Shown here: piece by piece, positions 1-11,652 of the stretch
How positions within the stretch are numbered: position 1 is the stretch's first letter
How the letters are laid out: every line of letters starts with the position of its first letter
DNA from: an uncultured Pelagibacteraceae bacterium
GTDB taxonomy: Bacteria > Pseudomonadota > Alphaproteobacteria > Pelagibacterales > Pelagibacteraceae
Direction of reading: 5' to 3'
Assembly: GCA_902554035.1 (NCBI GenBank)
Contig: CACDMX010000002.1
Location: 109,234-173,233 of the forward strand
DNA: 64,000 bases
The notes under the pieces: generated by a model
The model's input: the letters and a program-made list of their open reading frames with translations, nothing else
What the model was told of the DNA's origin: nothing
Database searches by the model: none
Translations under genes and position numbers: made by a program

Positions 1-327
1 AGTAAAAATTAAAGAAATTATTATTTCACTTATTTTAATTGGAGCAATAAATAAATTTGTAAAATTTCTACTCCATATTTCCTCTAAAAATAACATATTA
101 AAACCAATACTGGTTCTAAATAAAAAATCATATAGAATTGCACAAGTCAATATTACTCCTACAGCATTATTATAATAAGCGCTGTGCGATGCAAAAAAAT
201 TTGAGATAAAACCCCATAGTGTAATTTGTATAGTGGGCCAGTATATTAAATCTAAAACTCTTGGAAAAGATCTTGTAATTAAAAAAAAATGTCTTAAAAA
301 AAGACCATATATTCTATTAAATTTCAT
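1..327 (-). CDS. ABC-2 type transporter permease, N-terminal part (runs off window start)
   Basis: Not in ORF track; minus-strand frame open from ATG at 327 to position 1: MKFNRIYGLFLRHFFLITRSFPRVLDLIYWPTIQITLWGFISNFF..., multi-TM ABC-2 pattern; directly follows the ATPase gene on the same strand. Confidence 0.8.
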   Translation of the reverse strand, partial: MKFNRIYGLFLRHFFLITRSFPRVLDLIYWPTIQITLWGFISNFFASHSAYYNNAVGVILTCAILYDFLFRTSIGFNMLFLEEIWSRNFTNLFIAPIKISEIIISLIFT

Positions 328-1051
328 TTTTATTTCTCGCAAGTTTTAAAAATACTTCTTCTAAATTTTTTCTTCCATGTTTTGCAATTAGCTCTTCTGG
401 TTTCCCTTTATCTATGATAATTCCATCTTTCATCATTAATATAGACGAACACAGTCTTCTTACCTCTTCCATATTATGTGATGCTAACAAAATAGATATT
501 TTTCTCTCTTTTTTATAATTTTCTAAAAAAGTTCTAACAAAATCACCTACTTCTGGATCTAGAGACGCAGTTGGTTCGTCCAAAAATAAAACTCTTGGAT
601 CATTTATCAATGCTTTTGCAAGACTAGCTCTATTTTTTTGTCCAGAGGATAACTCGCCAGTTATTGTATTTAATAAATTATTTAATCTAAGTTTTTCTGA
701 AAGATATTCAATTCTTCTACTTAAATTAGTAACACTATACAATTTTCCATATACAATTAAATTTTGTTTTACTGTCAGTTTTTTTGGCAATTCTATATAT
801 GGAGAAATAAAATTTATTTTTTGAAGAATACTAATCTTATTTTTTTCCAGCTTCATACCATTTATTAAAATTTCGCCTTCAGTTGGTTTTAATAGACCAA
901 GAAGCATTCCTATTGTGGTTGTTTTTCCACAACCATTCGGACCTAAAAGTCCAATTATTTCATTTTCATTTATACTAAAATTAATATTTTTAACCGCAAT
1001 TTTACGACCATATGATTTTGAAAGACTATTAACTTGTACTGAATTATTCAT
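317..1051 (-). CDS. ABC transporter ATP-binding protein
   Basis: Walker A GPNGCGKTT, signature LSSGQKNRASLAKAL, Walker B VLFLDEPTASLDP. Confidence 0.95.
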   Translation of the reverse strand: MNNSVQVNSLSKSYGRKIAVKNINFSINENEIIGLLGPNGCGKTTTIGMLLGLLKPTEGEILINGMKLEKNKISILQKINFISPYIELPKKLTVKQNLIVYGKLYSVTNLSRRIEYLSEKLRLNNLLNTITGELSSGQKNRASLAKALINDPRVLFLDEPTASLDPEVGDFVRTFLENYKKERKISILLASHNMEEVRRLCSSILMMKDGIIIDKGKPEELIAKHGRKNLEEVFLKLARNKNEI

Positions 1052-1983
1052 TAAAATTTTGATGCTCTAAATAATCTATCATTAATTGCCTCACCAAAGC
1101 CATTATTTGGTATTTTTTCGACAGCAATATTTTTATATTTTTTTTTTTTAATCATGCGTAAAGTCTTATATAAATTTTTTGCGGCTTTTTTAAGATTTTT
1201 ATTTTTACATAAATAAAAAAAATTTTTTCCTGATAACTTTCTTTTTTTAATTAATATAAATGCCTCATGTGGTTTTGCTTTTGTTGCATTTAATCTTATA
1301 GGTATACCGGGTGAATAATGAACTTTTTCCTGACCAGGAGATGCAATTTTTTTCTTTTTGAGACCATATTTAATATTAGACCTAAGTATTTTCTTTATTC
1401 TTGTAATTTCAATTCCTCCCAATCTTAATATTTCAGGTTGGTTAATTAAACTGATTATAGTTGATTCAAGTCCAATTTCAGAGCTGCCACCATCAAGAAT
1501 AAATTTTATCTTTTTTCCGAATTCATCCTCAACATCTTGTTTTGATACTGGACTAATATTTTTTGAAATATTTGCACTGGGTGCAGCCAGCGGATAATTA
1601 AGTTTTTTTAATAGTTTTTTAATTATTGATTTTCTAGGAAATCTTACTGCTAGTGTTTTTTTATTATTTGTAACATTTTTTGAAATATTACTGTTTTTTT
1701 TCAATTTTAAAACAAAGGTTATAGGACCAGGGCAAAATTTTTTATACAATTTATAAAAATAATCATTTGTATGGCAGTCTTTTTTAAGCATTTTTATATT
1801 ATTGTAATGGACTATTAATGGGTTTTTTTTTGATCTTTTTTTTAATCTAAATATTTTTGAGGTTGCAATGTCAGAATAAGCGTTTGCCGCCAATCCATAC
1901 ACAGTTTCTGTTGGGATACCAACACATTCATTCTTATCCAAAAGGTATTTAGATTTTTTAATATTTGAAAGATCGTTTTTCAT
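1051..1983 (-). CDS. tsaC: L-threonylcarbamoyladenylate synthase (Sua5/YwlC/TsaC family)
   Basis: N-terminal VGIPTETVYGLAANA and KRSKKNPLIVH motifs; Sua5-type C-terminal extension. Confidence 0.9.
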   Translation of the reverse strand: MKNDLSNIKKSKYLLDKNECVGIPTETVYGLAANAYSDIATSKIFRLKKRSKKNPLIVHYNNIKMLKKDCHTNDYFYKLYKKFCPGPITFVLKLKKNSNISKNVTNNKKTLAVRFPRKSIIKKLLKKLNYPLAAPSANISKNISPVSKQDVEDEFGKKIKFILDGGSSEIGLESTIISLINQPEILRLGGIEITRIKKILRSNIKYGLKKKKIASPGQEKVHYSPGIPIRLNATKAKPHEAFILIKKRKLSGKNFFYLCKNKNLKKAAKNLYKTLRMIKKKKYKNIAVEKIPNNGFGEAINDRLFRASKF

Positions 1984-2002
1984 GTAATATTACAACTAAT
2001 AT

Positions 2003-2239
2003 ATGAAAGATAAAAATTTGCCAAATGATATTAAAAATAAATCCATTAACGAACTTACAGAATTAGCTAATAATATAATTGAAAACTTGGAGAAAGAGAA
2101 AAATCTTGAAAATTCAATTGATGATTACAAAGAACTTATCAAGTTAAATAATTTAATTGAAAAAAAGTTTCAAAATAGTTCAAAAGAAATATCTCAAAAT
2201 ACAAAAGAAAAAATTAGCAAAATGTTAATAAAAAAATGA
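2003..2239 (+). CDS. xseB: exodeoxyribonuclease VII small subunit
   Basis: 78-aa helical protein immediately upstream of ispA-dxs, the classical xseB-ispA-dxs order. Confidence 0.75.
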   Translation: MKDKNLPNDIKNKSINELTELANNIIENLEKEKNLENSIDDYKELIKLNNLIEKKFQNSSKEISQNTKEKISKMLIKK

Positions 2240-3105
2240 AAAAAGAATTAAATAAAATTGCAAAAGATATTAATTCTTTTTTATTAAGATTTTTATCTAT
2301 GCAAAAAAAAACTGATTTATTGGCCCCAATGAAATATGGTTTATTACCAGGAGGAAAAAAAATTAGATCTAAATTAGTTTTAGATGTAGGAAAAATTTTT
2401 CGTGTAAAATATAAAAATCTTGTTCAGATAGGATCAGCTATAGAATGTATTCATGCTTATTCTTTAATACATGACGATCTTCCATGTATGGATAACGATT
2501 TACTAAGAAGAGGTAAGTTATCAACCCATAAAAAATTTGGAGAATCAACCGCAATACTTGCTGGAAACTCTTTATTAACTATTGCATTTGAAATTCTGAG
2601 TGACAAAAAATTTCAAGTAGATGACAAAATTAAAGTAAAATTAATTAAATTAATATCAGAATGCTCAGGCCACACAGGTATTGCAGGAGGCCAGTATTCC
2701 GATTTAAATTTTGAGGGTAAAAAAATTCCTTTAAAAAAAATCACGGAAATGCAAATAAAAAAAACTGGAAAGCTTTTTAGCTTTTGCTGTATGGCGCCAG
2801 CAGTGGTTAGTAAAAATAATAAGTATTTAAATATGCTTGGAAAGATAGGTTTAGATATCGGTTTACTATTTCAAATTGCTGACGATCTTATTGATTATAG
2901 TGGTAATACAAAAAAAGTTGGAAAAAAAACAAAAAAAGATTTAAAAAAAGGTAAAGCTACTTTAATTAGTTTACTGGGACATCAAAATACTATTAAATAT
3001 GGAAATAATTTAAAATTCAAGATATTTAAAAAATTAAATGTTTTTGGAAAAAGATCAAATGATTTAAAAAATACAATTAAATTTATTTTAGAAAGACAAA
3101 TGTGA
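2236..3105 (+). CDS. ispA: farnesyl/geranyl diphosphate synthase (polyprenyl synthetase)
   Basis: First DDxxD motif [10 protein letters not shown], second [13 protein letters not shown] overlap with xseB. Confidence 0.9.
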   Translation: MKKELNKIAKDINSFLLRFLSMQKKTDLLAPMKYGLLPGGKKIRSKLVLDVGKIFRVKYKNLVQIGSAIECIHAYSLIHDDLPCMDNDLLRRGKLSTHKKFGESTAILAGNSLLTIAFEILSDKKFQVDDKIKVKLIKLISECSGHTGIAGGQYSDLNFEGKKIPLKKITEMQIKKTGKLFSFCCMAPAVVSKNNKYLNMLGKIGLDIGLLFQIADDLIDYSGNTKKVGKKTKKDLKKGKATLISLLGHQNTIKYGNNLKFKIFKKLNVFGKRSNDLKNTIKFILERQM

Positions 3106-5015
3106 GTAAAAAATACGATTATTTAGATAAAATAAACTTTCCATCTGACATTAAAAAACTTTCTACATCTGAACTTAAACTGTTAGCAGATGAAGTAAGA
3201 AAGGAAATGATTGATGCAGTTTCAGAAACAGGAGGTCATTTGGGAGCGGGACTAGGTGTCGTAGAACTCACAGTTGTTTTACACTATGTTTTTAATACCC
3301 CAAATGATAAGTTGATATGGGATGTTGGTCATCAAACTTATCCTCACAAAATATTAACTGGTCGTAAAGATAGAATTAGAACATTAAGAAAAGGAAACGG
3401 ATTATCAGGTTTCACCAAAAGAAGTGAAAGTGAGTATGATCCTTTTGGAGCTGCTCATAGCTCTACATCAATTTCCTCAGCTTTAGGCATTGCAGTAGCA
3501 AACAAATTATCTAACAAATCAAATGACGTAATTGCTGTTATAGGTGATGGCGCAATGAGTGCTGGTATGGCTTATGAAGCTATGAATAATGCAGGAATAA
3601 GTAAAACAAAAATGATAGTTATTTTAAATGACAATGATATGTCGATTGCAAAACCAGTGGGAGCAATGAGATCTTACTTGGCAAAGATCTTATCTGGAAA
3701 GATGTATTTTAGCTTTAGAGAAACCGTGAAACTAATTATATCTGCTTTTTCAAAAAGATTTAGCAAAAAAGCTGGTCAAGCAGAGGATTTTTTAAGATCA
3801 GTATTTACAGGAGGTACATTATTTAATTCCCTAGGCTTTTATTATATTGGGCCAATAGATGGTCATGATATAGATTCTTTAGTATCTGTACTTAAAAATG
3901 CAAAAGAAATAAATTATAAAGGTCCAGTTTTAATTCACCTCAAAACAAAAAAAGGCAAAGGGTATAAATTTGCCGAGATTTCCGAAGATAAATATCATGG
4001 AGTTTCTAAATTTAATATTAGCACTGGAGTACAAGAAAAATCAAAATCAAACATTCCTTCCTACACAAAGGTATTTGCAAATACACTTGTAAAACATGCT
4101 GAAAAAGATAGTAAAATAATCGGAATAACTGCAGCTATGCCATCAGGAACAGGGATGGATATATTTGCAAAAAAATTTCCATCAAGAACTTTTGATGTGG
4201 GTATAGCAGAGCAGCATGCTGTGACTTTTGCTGCTGGTTTAGCTACAGAGGGTTATAAACCTTATGCTGCAATTTATTCAACATTTTTACAAAGAGCTTA
4301 CGATCAGGTTGTTCATGACGTTGCAATACAAAGATTACCAGTGAGGTTTGCTATTGATAGAGCAGGGTTGGTTGGTGCTGATGGACCAACTCACGCAGGA
4401 TCATTTGATATTACTTATTTGACAACTCTACCAAATTTTATTGTAATGGCTGCAAGCGACGAAGCAGAACTAGTAAGAATGGTAAATACTTCAGTAACAA
4501 TTAACGATAAACCATCAGCTTTTAGATATCCAAGAGGTAATGGTGTTGGAGTAAATCTACCAAATATATATGAGAAATTAGAAATAGGAAAAGGAAGAGT
4601 GATTAAGGAAGGAAAAAAAATTGCAATATTAAGTTTTGGAGCAAGACTTAATGAATGTTTGATTGCTTATGAAAATCTTGTCAAAAAAGGTATTAATCCT
4701 ACAATCATTGATGCTAGATTCGCAAAACCTCTTGATGAAAGCTTAATTTGGCAATTAGCAACTGATCACGAGGTATTGATTTCAATAGAAGAAGGTTCAA
4801 TTGGAGGATTTGGTTCCCATGTAGGTCAACTTCTATCAGATAAAAATTTATTAGATAATAATTTAAAGTATAGATCAATGATTTTACCAGATAGATTTAT
4901 TGATCAAGATAAACCAGATTTAATGTATAAATATGCTGGTTTAGACGCCGAAAGTATAGAAAATAAAGTTTTAGATACTCTTAATTCAAAAATAGTTATA
5001 AAGAAAACAAATTAA
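3102..5015 (+). CDS. dxs: 1-deoxy-D-xylulose-5-phosphate synthase
   Basis: Full-length; [46 protein letters not shown] start. Confidence 0.97.
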   Translation: MSKKYDYLDKINFPSDIKKLSTSELKLLADEVRKEMIDAVSETGGHLGAGLGVVELTVVLHYVFNTPNDKLIWDVGHQTYPHKILTGRKDRIRTLRKGNGLSGFTKRSESEYDPFGAAHSSTSISSALGIAVANKLSNKSNDVIAVIGDGAMSAGMAYEAMNNAGISKTKMIVILNDNDMSIAKPVGAMRSYLAKILSGKMYFSFRETVKLIISAFSKRFSKKAGQAEDFLRSVFTGGTLFNSLGFYYIGPIDGHDIDSLVSVLKNAKEINYKGPVLIHLKTKKGKGYKFAEISEDKYHGVSKFNISTGVQEKSKSNIPSYTKVFANTLVKHAEKDSKIIGITAAMPSGTGMDIFAKKFPSRTFDVGIAEQHAVTFAAGLATEGYKPYAAIYSTFLQRAYDQVVHDVAIQRLPVRFAIDRAGLVGADGPTHAGSFDITYLTTLPNFIVMAASDEAELVRMVNTSVTINDKPSAFRYPRGNGVGVNLPNIYEKLEIGKGRVIKEGKKIAILSFGARLNECLIAYENLVKKGINPTIIDARFAKPLDESLIWQLATDHEVLISIEEGSIGGFGSHVGQLLSDKNLLDNNLKYRSMILPDRFIDQDKPDLMYKYAGLDAESIENKVLDTLNSKIVIKKTN

Positions 5016-6097
5016 CTTTTACATTGAGCATTATTCATCAAGTATTGATCTAGCAATACGCAATGCATCATAGCTTCTCCAATTGGAACCGCTCTTATCC
5101 CAACACATGGGTCATGTCTTCCTCTTACTGATATAGATGTATTTTTTCCAAATTTATCTATTGTTTTTCTAGAACTGACAATTGAGGAAGTTGGCTTAAC
5201 TGCGAAGGAAACAATTATATCTTGTCCTGATGATATTCCACCTAAAATACCCCCAGCGTTATTAGATTTAAACTTTGTTTTTTTTTTATTTTGGAATATT
5301 TCGTCAGAATTTTGTTCTCCAGTTAGCTGAGCTGAGTTCATTCCTGATCCAATATTTACACCTTTAACAGCATTGATACTCATCATAGCTGCTGCTAATT
5401 CCATATCTAGCTTTGCATATATAGGCGCTCCTAGACCTACTGGCACTCCTCTTGCTCTAACTTCAATAATTGCTCCACATGAAGAGCCCGCTTTTCTAAT
5501 GCTTAATAAATATTTTTCCCAAAGTTTTAGTATAGATTTATCAGGACAAAAAAACGGATTTTGAGAAATAAATTTATCGTCCCATTTTTTTATATCACAT
5601 CCAAGAATTCCAATTTGAGTAACTGCTCCTACGACTTTATACTTTTGTCCAATTTTCTTTTCCAAAACTTTTTTTGCTATAGCTCCTGCCGCAACTCTGG
5701 CCGCAGTTTCCCTTGCTGACTGTCTGCCTCCACCTCTATAATCCCTTATCCCATATTTTTTAAAATATGTATAATCTGCATGTCCAGGTCTAAATTTATT
5801 TTTAATTGTTTCGTAATCTCTCGATCTCATATCTTTATTATAAATTATCATCGAGATTGGTGTGCCAGTTGTTTTTCCCAGGAATACACCTGACAATATT
5901 TGGACTTTATCATCTTCTTTTCTTTGCGTTGTAAATTTTGACTGTCCAGGTTTTCTCTTATTTAACTCAGTCTGAATATCCTTTTCTTTAATATTTATAT
6001 TTGGAGGACATCCATCCACCACACATCCTATTGCGGGCCCATGAGATTCACCCCAGGTAGTGAAACGAAATATCTTTCCAAAAGTATTAAATGACAT
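5012..6097 (-). CDS. aroC: chorismate synthase
   Basis: [59 protein letters not shown]. Confidence 0.97.
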   Translation of the reverse strand: MSFNTFGKIFRFTTWGESHGPAIGCVVDGCPPNINIKEKDIQTELNKRKPGQSKFTTQRKEDDKVQILSGVFLGKTTGTPISMIIYNKDMRSRDYETIKNKFRPGHADYTYFKKYGIRDYRGGGRQSARETAARVAAGAIAKKVLEKKIGQKYKVVGAVTQIGILGCDIKKWDDKFISQNPFFCPDKSILKLWEKYLLSIRKAGSSCGAIIEVRARGVPVGLGAPIYAKLDMELAAAMMSINAVKGVNIGSGMNSAQLTGEQNSDEIFQNKKKTKFKSNNAGGILGGISSGQDIIVSFAVKPTSSIVSSRKTIDKFGKNTSISVRGRHDPCVGIRAVPIGEAMMHCVLLDQYLMNNAQCKS

Positions 6098-6130
6098 TAA
6101 ATATATTATATAAGTTATTTTGTTGAAATT

Positions 6131-6757
6131 ATGAATGAAAAAAACTCACTTGCTCTGGATAAATGCTTTAAAGATCTAGATGATCCTATAAAGCTATTTG
6201 AAGAGTGGTTTACAGAAGCTAAAAAGACTGAAATTAATGATCCTAATGCTCTAGCACTTGCCACAGCTGATAAAAAGGGCGTCCCAGCTGTAAGAATGGT
6301 TTTATTAAAAGATTTTAGTCAAAATGGATTTATCTTTTATACAAATTTAAATAGTAAAAAAAGCATTGACATTAAGGAAAATCCAAATGCATCTATATGT
6401 TTTCACTGGAAAAGTCTTTTAAGACAAATAAGGATTACAGGTAAAATTATAAAAGTATCTGAAAAAGAAGCTGATAAATATTTTAATACTAGATCTTATG
6501 AGAGTAGAATCGGAGCATGGGCATCAAATCAAAGCTCAGTTTTAAATAAGAGAGAGGAATTATATAAATCTATCGAAAATTTTAAGAATAAATATCCAAA
6601 TGAAAAAAATGTTCCAAGGCCAAAGCATTGGTCTGGATGGAATTTAAAACCTGATAGTTTAGAGTTTTGGCTTGATGGACAAAATAGAATACATCAGAGA
6701 CTAAAATATATAAGATTAGACGATAAAAATTGGAAAAAATTTTTATTAAATCCTTAA
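6131..6757 (+). CDS. pdxH: pyridoxamine/pyridoxine 5'-phosphate oxidase
   Basis: [41 protein letters not shown]-terminal [24 protein letters not shown]. Confidence 0.95.
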   Translation: MNEKNSLALDKCFKDLDDPIKLFEEWFTEAKKTEINDPNALALATADKKGVPAVRMVLLKDFSQNGFIFYTNLNSKKSIDIKENPNASICFHWKSLLRQIRITGKIIKVSEKEADKYFNTRSYESRIGAWASNQSSVLNKREELYKSIENFKNKYPNEKNVPRPKHWSGWNLKPDSLEFWLDGQNRIHQRLKYIRLDDKNWKKFLLNP

Positions 6758-7767
6758 AAAGTTCTTTTTAAGCTAAAGGACGTTAAGCCTTGAAGAATTT
6801 CTTTTTCTTTGGACTCGTCAAATATACTTAATGAATTTGAAGCTAGATTAATGAAATGTTCTGCTTTTCTGTAACAATCAAAAATTATATTATTCTTTTT
6901 AATCATCAAAATAATATTTTTAAATTCATTTTCTGATCTTTCTTTTTTTTTAAATAAATATCTTAATTCTTTTTTATCGTTGTCTGATGACTTTTGATAA
7001 AGCAATATTATTGGTAAAGTAATTTTACCTTCATAAAAGTCGTTTCCGATTTCTTTACCAAATAATTTCAATTCAGAATTATAATCTAATGTATCATCTG
7101 CAATTTGAAAGGTTAATCCAAGATTTTTTCCATAAAATTCTAGAGCATCTTTAATTTTATTTTCTTTATTTGCTAATATAGAACCAACTTTTGATGCTGC
7201 TGCAAACAAAGAAGCTGTTTTAGCAGATATTATTTTTAAATATGTTTCTTCCAACATATCAACTTCACCTTCATGTTGTAATTGCAAAACTTCTCCTTGA
7301 GATATTTCTGCAGAAGTTGAAGAAAGAAGTTTTAAAACCTCAAGATTTCCATCTTCAACCATCATTTCAAAACATCTGCTCAACAGATAGTCGCCAACTA
7401 AAATTGACGATTTATTGCCCCAAATTTTATTTAAAGTTTTTTTTCCTCTTCTAGTCTCTCCGTTGTCAATGACATCATCATGCAATAATGTTGCGGCATG
7501 AATAAGCTCAACGCAAGCAGCAAGGTTTACATCTCTTGAACCCTTCGTATACCCACAAAGCTTGGAAGAACCTAAAGTAAGCAATGCTCTTAATCTTTTA
7601 CCGCCGGTCCTTAAATGGTATTTTGTCATTTCGTCAACTAATTGGACTCTACTAGATAATTTTGTTCTTATCTTTTCTTCAACTAAAACTAGTTTATCTT
7701 CAACAGAATTTTTAAGTTCTGAATATGAATTATTTATTCGATTTTTAAGCTGAACAACTGATCCCAT
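6754..7767 (-). CDS. ispB: long-chain polyprenyl (octaprenyl-type) diphosphate synthase
   Basis: LLHDDVIDNGETRRGKKT and QIADDTLDY motifs. Confidence 0.9.
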   Translation of the reverse strand: MGSVVQLKNRINNSYSELKNSVEDKLVLVEEKIRTKLSSRVQLVDEMTKYHLRTGGKRLRALLTLGSSKLCGYTKGSRDVNLAACVELIHAATLLHDDVIDNGETRRGKKTLNKIWGNKSSILVGDYLLSRCFEMMVEDGNLEVLKLLSSTSAEISQGEVLQLQHEGEVDMLEETYLKIISAKTASLFAAASKVGSILANKENKIKDALEFYGKNLGLTFQIADDTLDYNSELKLFGKEIGNDFYEGKITLPIILLYQKSSDNDKKELRYLFKKKERSENEFKNIILMIKKNNIIFDCYRKAEHFINLASNSLSIFDESKEKEILQGLTSFSLKRTF

Positions 7768-7876
7768 GATAATAAGTTAGTACAATTGTCACAATATTAT
7801 ACTTATCAATTGACGCACCCAAAACTACAACTATAAGGAGACTTTATATTAAATCAAAAATTCTGTAAGCATAGTT

Positions 7877-8689
7877 ATGTTATCTTTTTTTAAAAAAAAA
7901 ATAATTATTCCACACCTAAGGCTAACTGGTGTTATTGGGTCAGTAGGTAGATTTAAGCAAGGTATTGATTTCTCAGGTCAGCAAGAAATTATAAAAAAAG
8001 CCTTTTCATTTAAAAAGTCAAAAACTATAGCTATATCAATTAATTCTCCAGGTGGCTCGCCTGTCCAATCTCATTTGATCCATGATTACATAAGACAGTT
8101 GGCTAAAAAAAATAAAAAAAAAGTTATAGTTTTTGCTGAAGATGTTGCTGCGTCTGGTGGATACTTAATAGCTTGTGCAGGAGATGAGATATACGCAAAC
8201 TCAAGTTCTATAGTAGGTTCAATTGGCGTTATCTCAGCTTCATTTGGTTTCCAAGATGCCATTAAAAAAATAGGTGTTCAGAGAAGAGTGTATACTGCAG
8301 GAAAAAACAAAAGCACTTTAGATCCTTTTAAAGAAGAAAAAGAAGAGGACATAGAAAGAATAAAAAAATTACAACTAGAATTACATTCAGATTTTATTGA
8401 AGTTGTAAAAAAAAGTAGAGGATCAAAACTCAAAGATCCTGAAAAAAATAATACATTCACAGGAGAATTTTGGTCAGGTACTACATCAATGAAATTAGGA
8501 TTAATAGATGGAATTGGTAATGCGGAACAAATTTTGAGAGAAAAATTTGGAGAAGACGTAGTTATTAAAAAACTAGAGAAGCAAAAAGGCTTTATAGCAA
8601 AAAAACTATCATCTTCTATTGATAATCAAATTGATAATATAGCTAGTGCTCTGGAAGAAAGAGCCTTGTGGCAAAAATTTGGTTTATAA
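7877..8689 (+). CDS. S49 family serine peptidase (SohB/SppA-like)
   Basis: SINSPGGSPVQSHLI, VAASGGYLIACAGDEIYANSSSIVGSIGVI. Confidence 0.9.
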   Translation: MLSFFKKKIIIPHLRLTGVIGSVGRFKQGIDFSGQQEIIKKAFSFKKSKTIAISINSPGGSPVQSHLIHDYIRQLAKKNKKKVIVFAEDVAASGGYLIACAGDEIYANSSSIVGSIGVISASFGFQDAIKKIGVQRRVYTAGKNKSTLDPFKEEKEEDIERIKKLQLELHSDFIEVVKKSRGSKLKDPEKNNTFTGEFWSGTTSMKLGLIDGIGNAEQILREKFGEDVVIKKLEKQKGFIAKKLSSSIDNQIDNIASALEERALWQKFGL

Positions 8690-9583
8690 ATGCCAAAGAA
8701 AATAAAAAATATTAAAAAAAAAAACAAACCTACATTTCAATCTTTCCAGGATACAATTTTCAATTTACAAAAATATTGGAGCAAACAAGGTTGTGTAATT
8801 GTGCAACCGTATGATATGGAAGTAGGAGCTGGAACGTTTCATCCTGCAACTACCTTAAGATCTTTAGGACCAAAACCTTGGAAAGTTGCATATGTTCAAC
8901 CATCAAGAAGACCAACCGACGGAAGGTATGGAGATAATCCAAATAGATTACAACATTATTATCAGTTTCAGGTTTTAATAAAACCATCCCCAAAAGAAAT
9001 AAAAAAACTTTATTTGAACAGCCTAAATGTTATTGGCATCAATCACAAAGATCATGACATTAGATTTGTTGAAGATGATTGGGAAAGCCCAACTCTTGGG
9101 GCTGCAGGACTTGGGTGGGAAGTTTGGTGTGATGGAATGGAAATCACACAATTTACTTACTTTCAACAAATGGCAGGTATGGAGTGCAAGCCTGTTTCTG
9201 TTGAATTGACTTATGGTCTTGAAAGAATTTGTATGTTTACTCAACAAAAAAAAAATGTGTACGATCTTTTATGGAATAACGATGGAATTCAATATAGAGA
9301 AGTATTTCATCAAGCTGAGAAAGAATTTTCTGCTTATAATTTTGAATACGCAAATACTGAAAATTTATTTAAGATTTTTGATATGTTAGAATTTGAGGCC
9401 AAATCTTTGGTTGAAAAAAAAATATCTTTGCCAGCTTATGACCAATGTTTAAAAGCCAGTCATGTTTTTAATATTTTAGATGCCAGAGGTGTAATAAGTG
9501 TTGCTCAAAGAGCAGAATATATTGGAAGAATAAGAGATATAACCAAAAATGTTGCACAAATTTGGGTAAGTAGTCAAAAATAA
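8690..9583 (+). CDS. glyQ: glycine-tRNA ligase alpha subunit
   Basis: [54 protein letters not shown]. Confidence 0.97.
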   Translation: MPKKIKNIKKKNKPTFQSFQDTIFNLQKYWSKQGCVIVQPYDMEVGAGTFHPATTLRSLGPKPWKVAYVQPSRRPTDGRYGDNPNRLQHYYQFQVLIKPSPKEIKKLYLNSLNVIGINHKDHDIRFVEDDWESPTLGAAGLGWEVWCDGMEITQFTYFQQMAGMECKPVSVELTYGLERICMFTQQKKNVYDLLWNNDGIQYREVFHQAEKEFSAYNFEYANTENLFKIFDMLEFEAKSLVEKKISLPAYDQCLKASHVFNILDARGVISVAQRAEYIGRIRDITKNVAQIWVSSQK

Positions 9584-9585
9584 AA

Positions 9586-11652
9586 ATGGCAGAATTTTTT
9601 TTAGAACTTTTTAGTGAGGAAATACCTCCAAACCTGCAAAAAAATGCAAGAGAATCTTTATTGGAAAGTTTTCAAAAACTTTTTGAGGAAAAAAAATTAA
9701 AATTTAAAAAATCTGCTTCTTACTCAACACCTAATAGACTGATAGTCTTATTTCAAGGATTAGACAAAGAAATCAAAGAAAAATCTGAAGAAATTAGAGG
9801 CCCAAACATAAACGCACCAGATAAAGCTTTAGAGGGATTCCTAAGATCAAATAAAATAATTGAAAATCAAATTTTTAAAAAAAAAACTGAAAAGGGAGAA
9901 TTTTATTTTTTTACAAAAGATGAAAAAATTATAAAAACTTTGGATTTATTGGAAAAAAATATTCCTCTAATTTTAGATAGATTATCTTGGAAAAAATCAA
10001 TGAAATGGGCAGATTTTGATATGGAGTGGGGAAGACCTTTAAAATCAATTTTATGTGTTTTTGATAATAAAAGCTTACAATTTAAGTTTCATCATTTGGA
10101 AAGTTCAAATAAAACATTTTTAGATAAAGAGTTTGAAGAAAAAATTGGCATTTTCAATAATTTTAAAAGTTTTCAGAGCTATTTTAAAAAAATAGGCACT
10201 ATTATTGATCAAAATTCTAGAAAAAACTTAATCGAAAGATCATTAAAAAAAATTTCAGAAAGAAAAAATCTTAAGCTAGATATTAATGATAAACTTTTGA
10301 ATGAAGTGGTCAATTTAGTAGATCAACCTAATATTTTAAGTTGTAAATTTGATAAAAAATTCCTGGAAATGCCAAAAGAGATTCTTATTATTACTATGCA
10401 ACATCATCAAAAGTATTTTCACACCTTTGATAAAAAAGAAAACATAACTAACGAATTTTTTGTTGTAGCAAATGGTAAAGACCCAAAAGGTTTTGTAAAA
10501 TTAGGAAACGAAAGAGTTGTAGACGCAAGATTAAATGATGCTAGTTTTTTTTGGGAAAAAAATAAATCTCAAAACTTAATTAAACAAATATCAAAATTAA
10601 AATCGATTAATTATTTTGAAGGATTGGGATCATATTTTGATAAAGTTCAAAGGATGAGAAAACTTGGTGCTATGATTTCAGATGAATTACTCATAAGCAA
10701 AGATAAAGTAGAACTTTCAACATCAATATGTAAAATAGATTTAATTTCAGATATCGTTAATGAATTCCCTGAGCTACAAGGGATAATGGGAGGGCATTTT
10801 GCAAGTTCACAAGGATTTGATAAAGATATTTCTTTAGCAGTAAGTGAACATTATTTGCCTACAGGACTAGACAGTAGAGTTCCAAAGAAACCTTTTAGTA
10901 TTACTCTAGCTTTGGCTGATAAGCTAGATTCTCTCGTAGGTTTTTTTGGAATTAATCAGAAACCTACTAGCTCAAAAGATCCATATGCATTGCGAAGATC
11001 AGCATTAGGAATTATCAGACTAATATTAGAAAATAAAAAAGAATTTAAATTAAGTGATTTAATAAATTATTCAATATCACTTTATAATGATCAAGGATTT
11101 CAGTTTCATAATAACAATGTTCAAAAAGATTTATCTTTATTTTTGATTGAAAGATTAAAGTTTTATATGAAAGAAAAGGATATACGTTATGATATTATTG
11201 AAGCAAGTATTAATTCCTTTTCAATTGATAATATTTCAAAAATTTATAATAAGGCAATAGCTTTAAATAAATTTATTATTAACAGTTTTGGAAAAGATAT
11301 GATTGCAAGCTACAAAAGAGCTTCAAATATTTTGGAACACGAACTTAAAAATAAAGAATTAGATCTTTCTAATACGACTGATCCTGCAATTTTCAAAAAT
11401 GATTATGAAAAAAATTTATATAAAAAGATACATGAGCTAAGAAAATATTTTACCAGTATTAATAAAGATGAAGACTATCAAGTAACCCTCGGAAATCTAG
11501 CTGATGCTAAATTAATTATTAATGAATTTTTTGATAATGTGATTGTAAACGATCAAGATCAAATTATAAAAAAAAATCGATTGGAACTTTTACAAATGTT
11601 ATGTAAAACATTTGATAATTATATAAATTTTTCAAATATTGAAACTATCTAG
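9586..11652 (+). CDS. glyS: glycine-tRNA ligase beta subunit
   Basis: N-terminal LELFSEEIPPNLQ; HHQKYF motif; follows glyQ. Confidence 0.97.
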   Translation: MAEFFLELFSEEIPPNLQKNARESLLESFQKLFEEKKLKFKKSASYSTPNRLIVLFQGLDKEIKEKSEEIRGPNINAPDKALEGFLRSNKIIENQIFKKKTEKGEFYFFTKDEKIIKTLDLLEKNIPLILDRLSWKKSMKWADFDMEWGRPLKSILCVFDNKSLQFKFHHLESSNKTFLDKEFEEKIGIFNNFKSFQSYFKKIGTIIDQNSRKNLIERSLKKISERKNLKLDINDKLLNEVVNLVDQPNILSCKFDKKFLEMPKEILIITMQHHQKYFHTFDKKENITNEFFVVANGKDPKGFVKLGNERVVDARLNDASFFWEKNKSQNLIKQISKLKSINYFEGLGSYFDKVQRMRKLGAMISDELLISKDKVELSTSICKIDLISDIVNEFPELQGIMGGHFASSQGFDKDISLAVSEHYLPTGLDSRVPKKPFSITLALADKLDSLVGFFGINQKPTSSKDPYALRRSALGIIRLILENKKEFKLSDLINYSISLYNDQGFQFHNNNVQKDLSLFLIERLKFYMKEKDIRYDIIEASINSFSIDNISKIYNKAIALNKFIINSFGKDMIASYKRASNILEHELKNKELDLSNTTDPAIFKNDYEKNLYKKIHELRKYFTSINKDEDYQVTLGNLADAKLIINEFFDNVIVNDQDQIIKKNRLELLQMLCKTFDNYINFSNIETI

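Noticed and set aside
7768-7876. ATTGTCACAAT dyad and TTGACG-N16-TATAAG upstream of the S49 peptidase
   Set aside because: Short and AT-rich; a plausible promoter but not distinguishable from background, and TATAAGGAG may simply be an SD.
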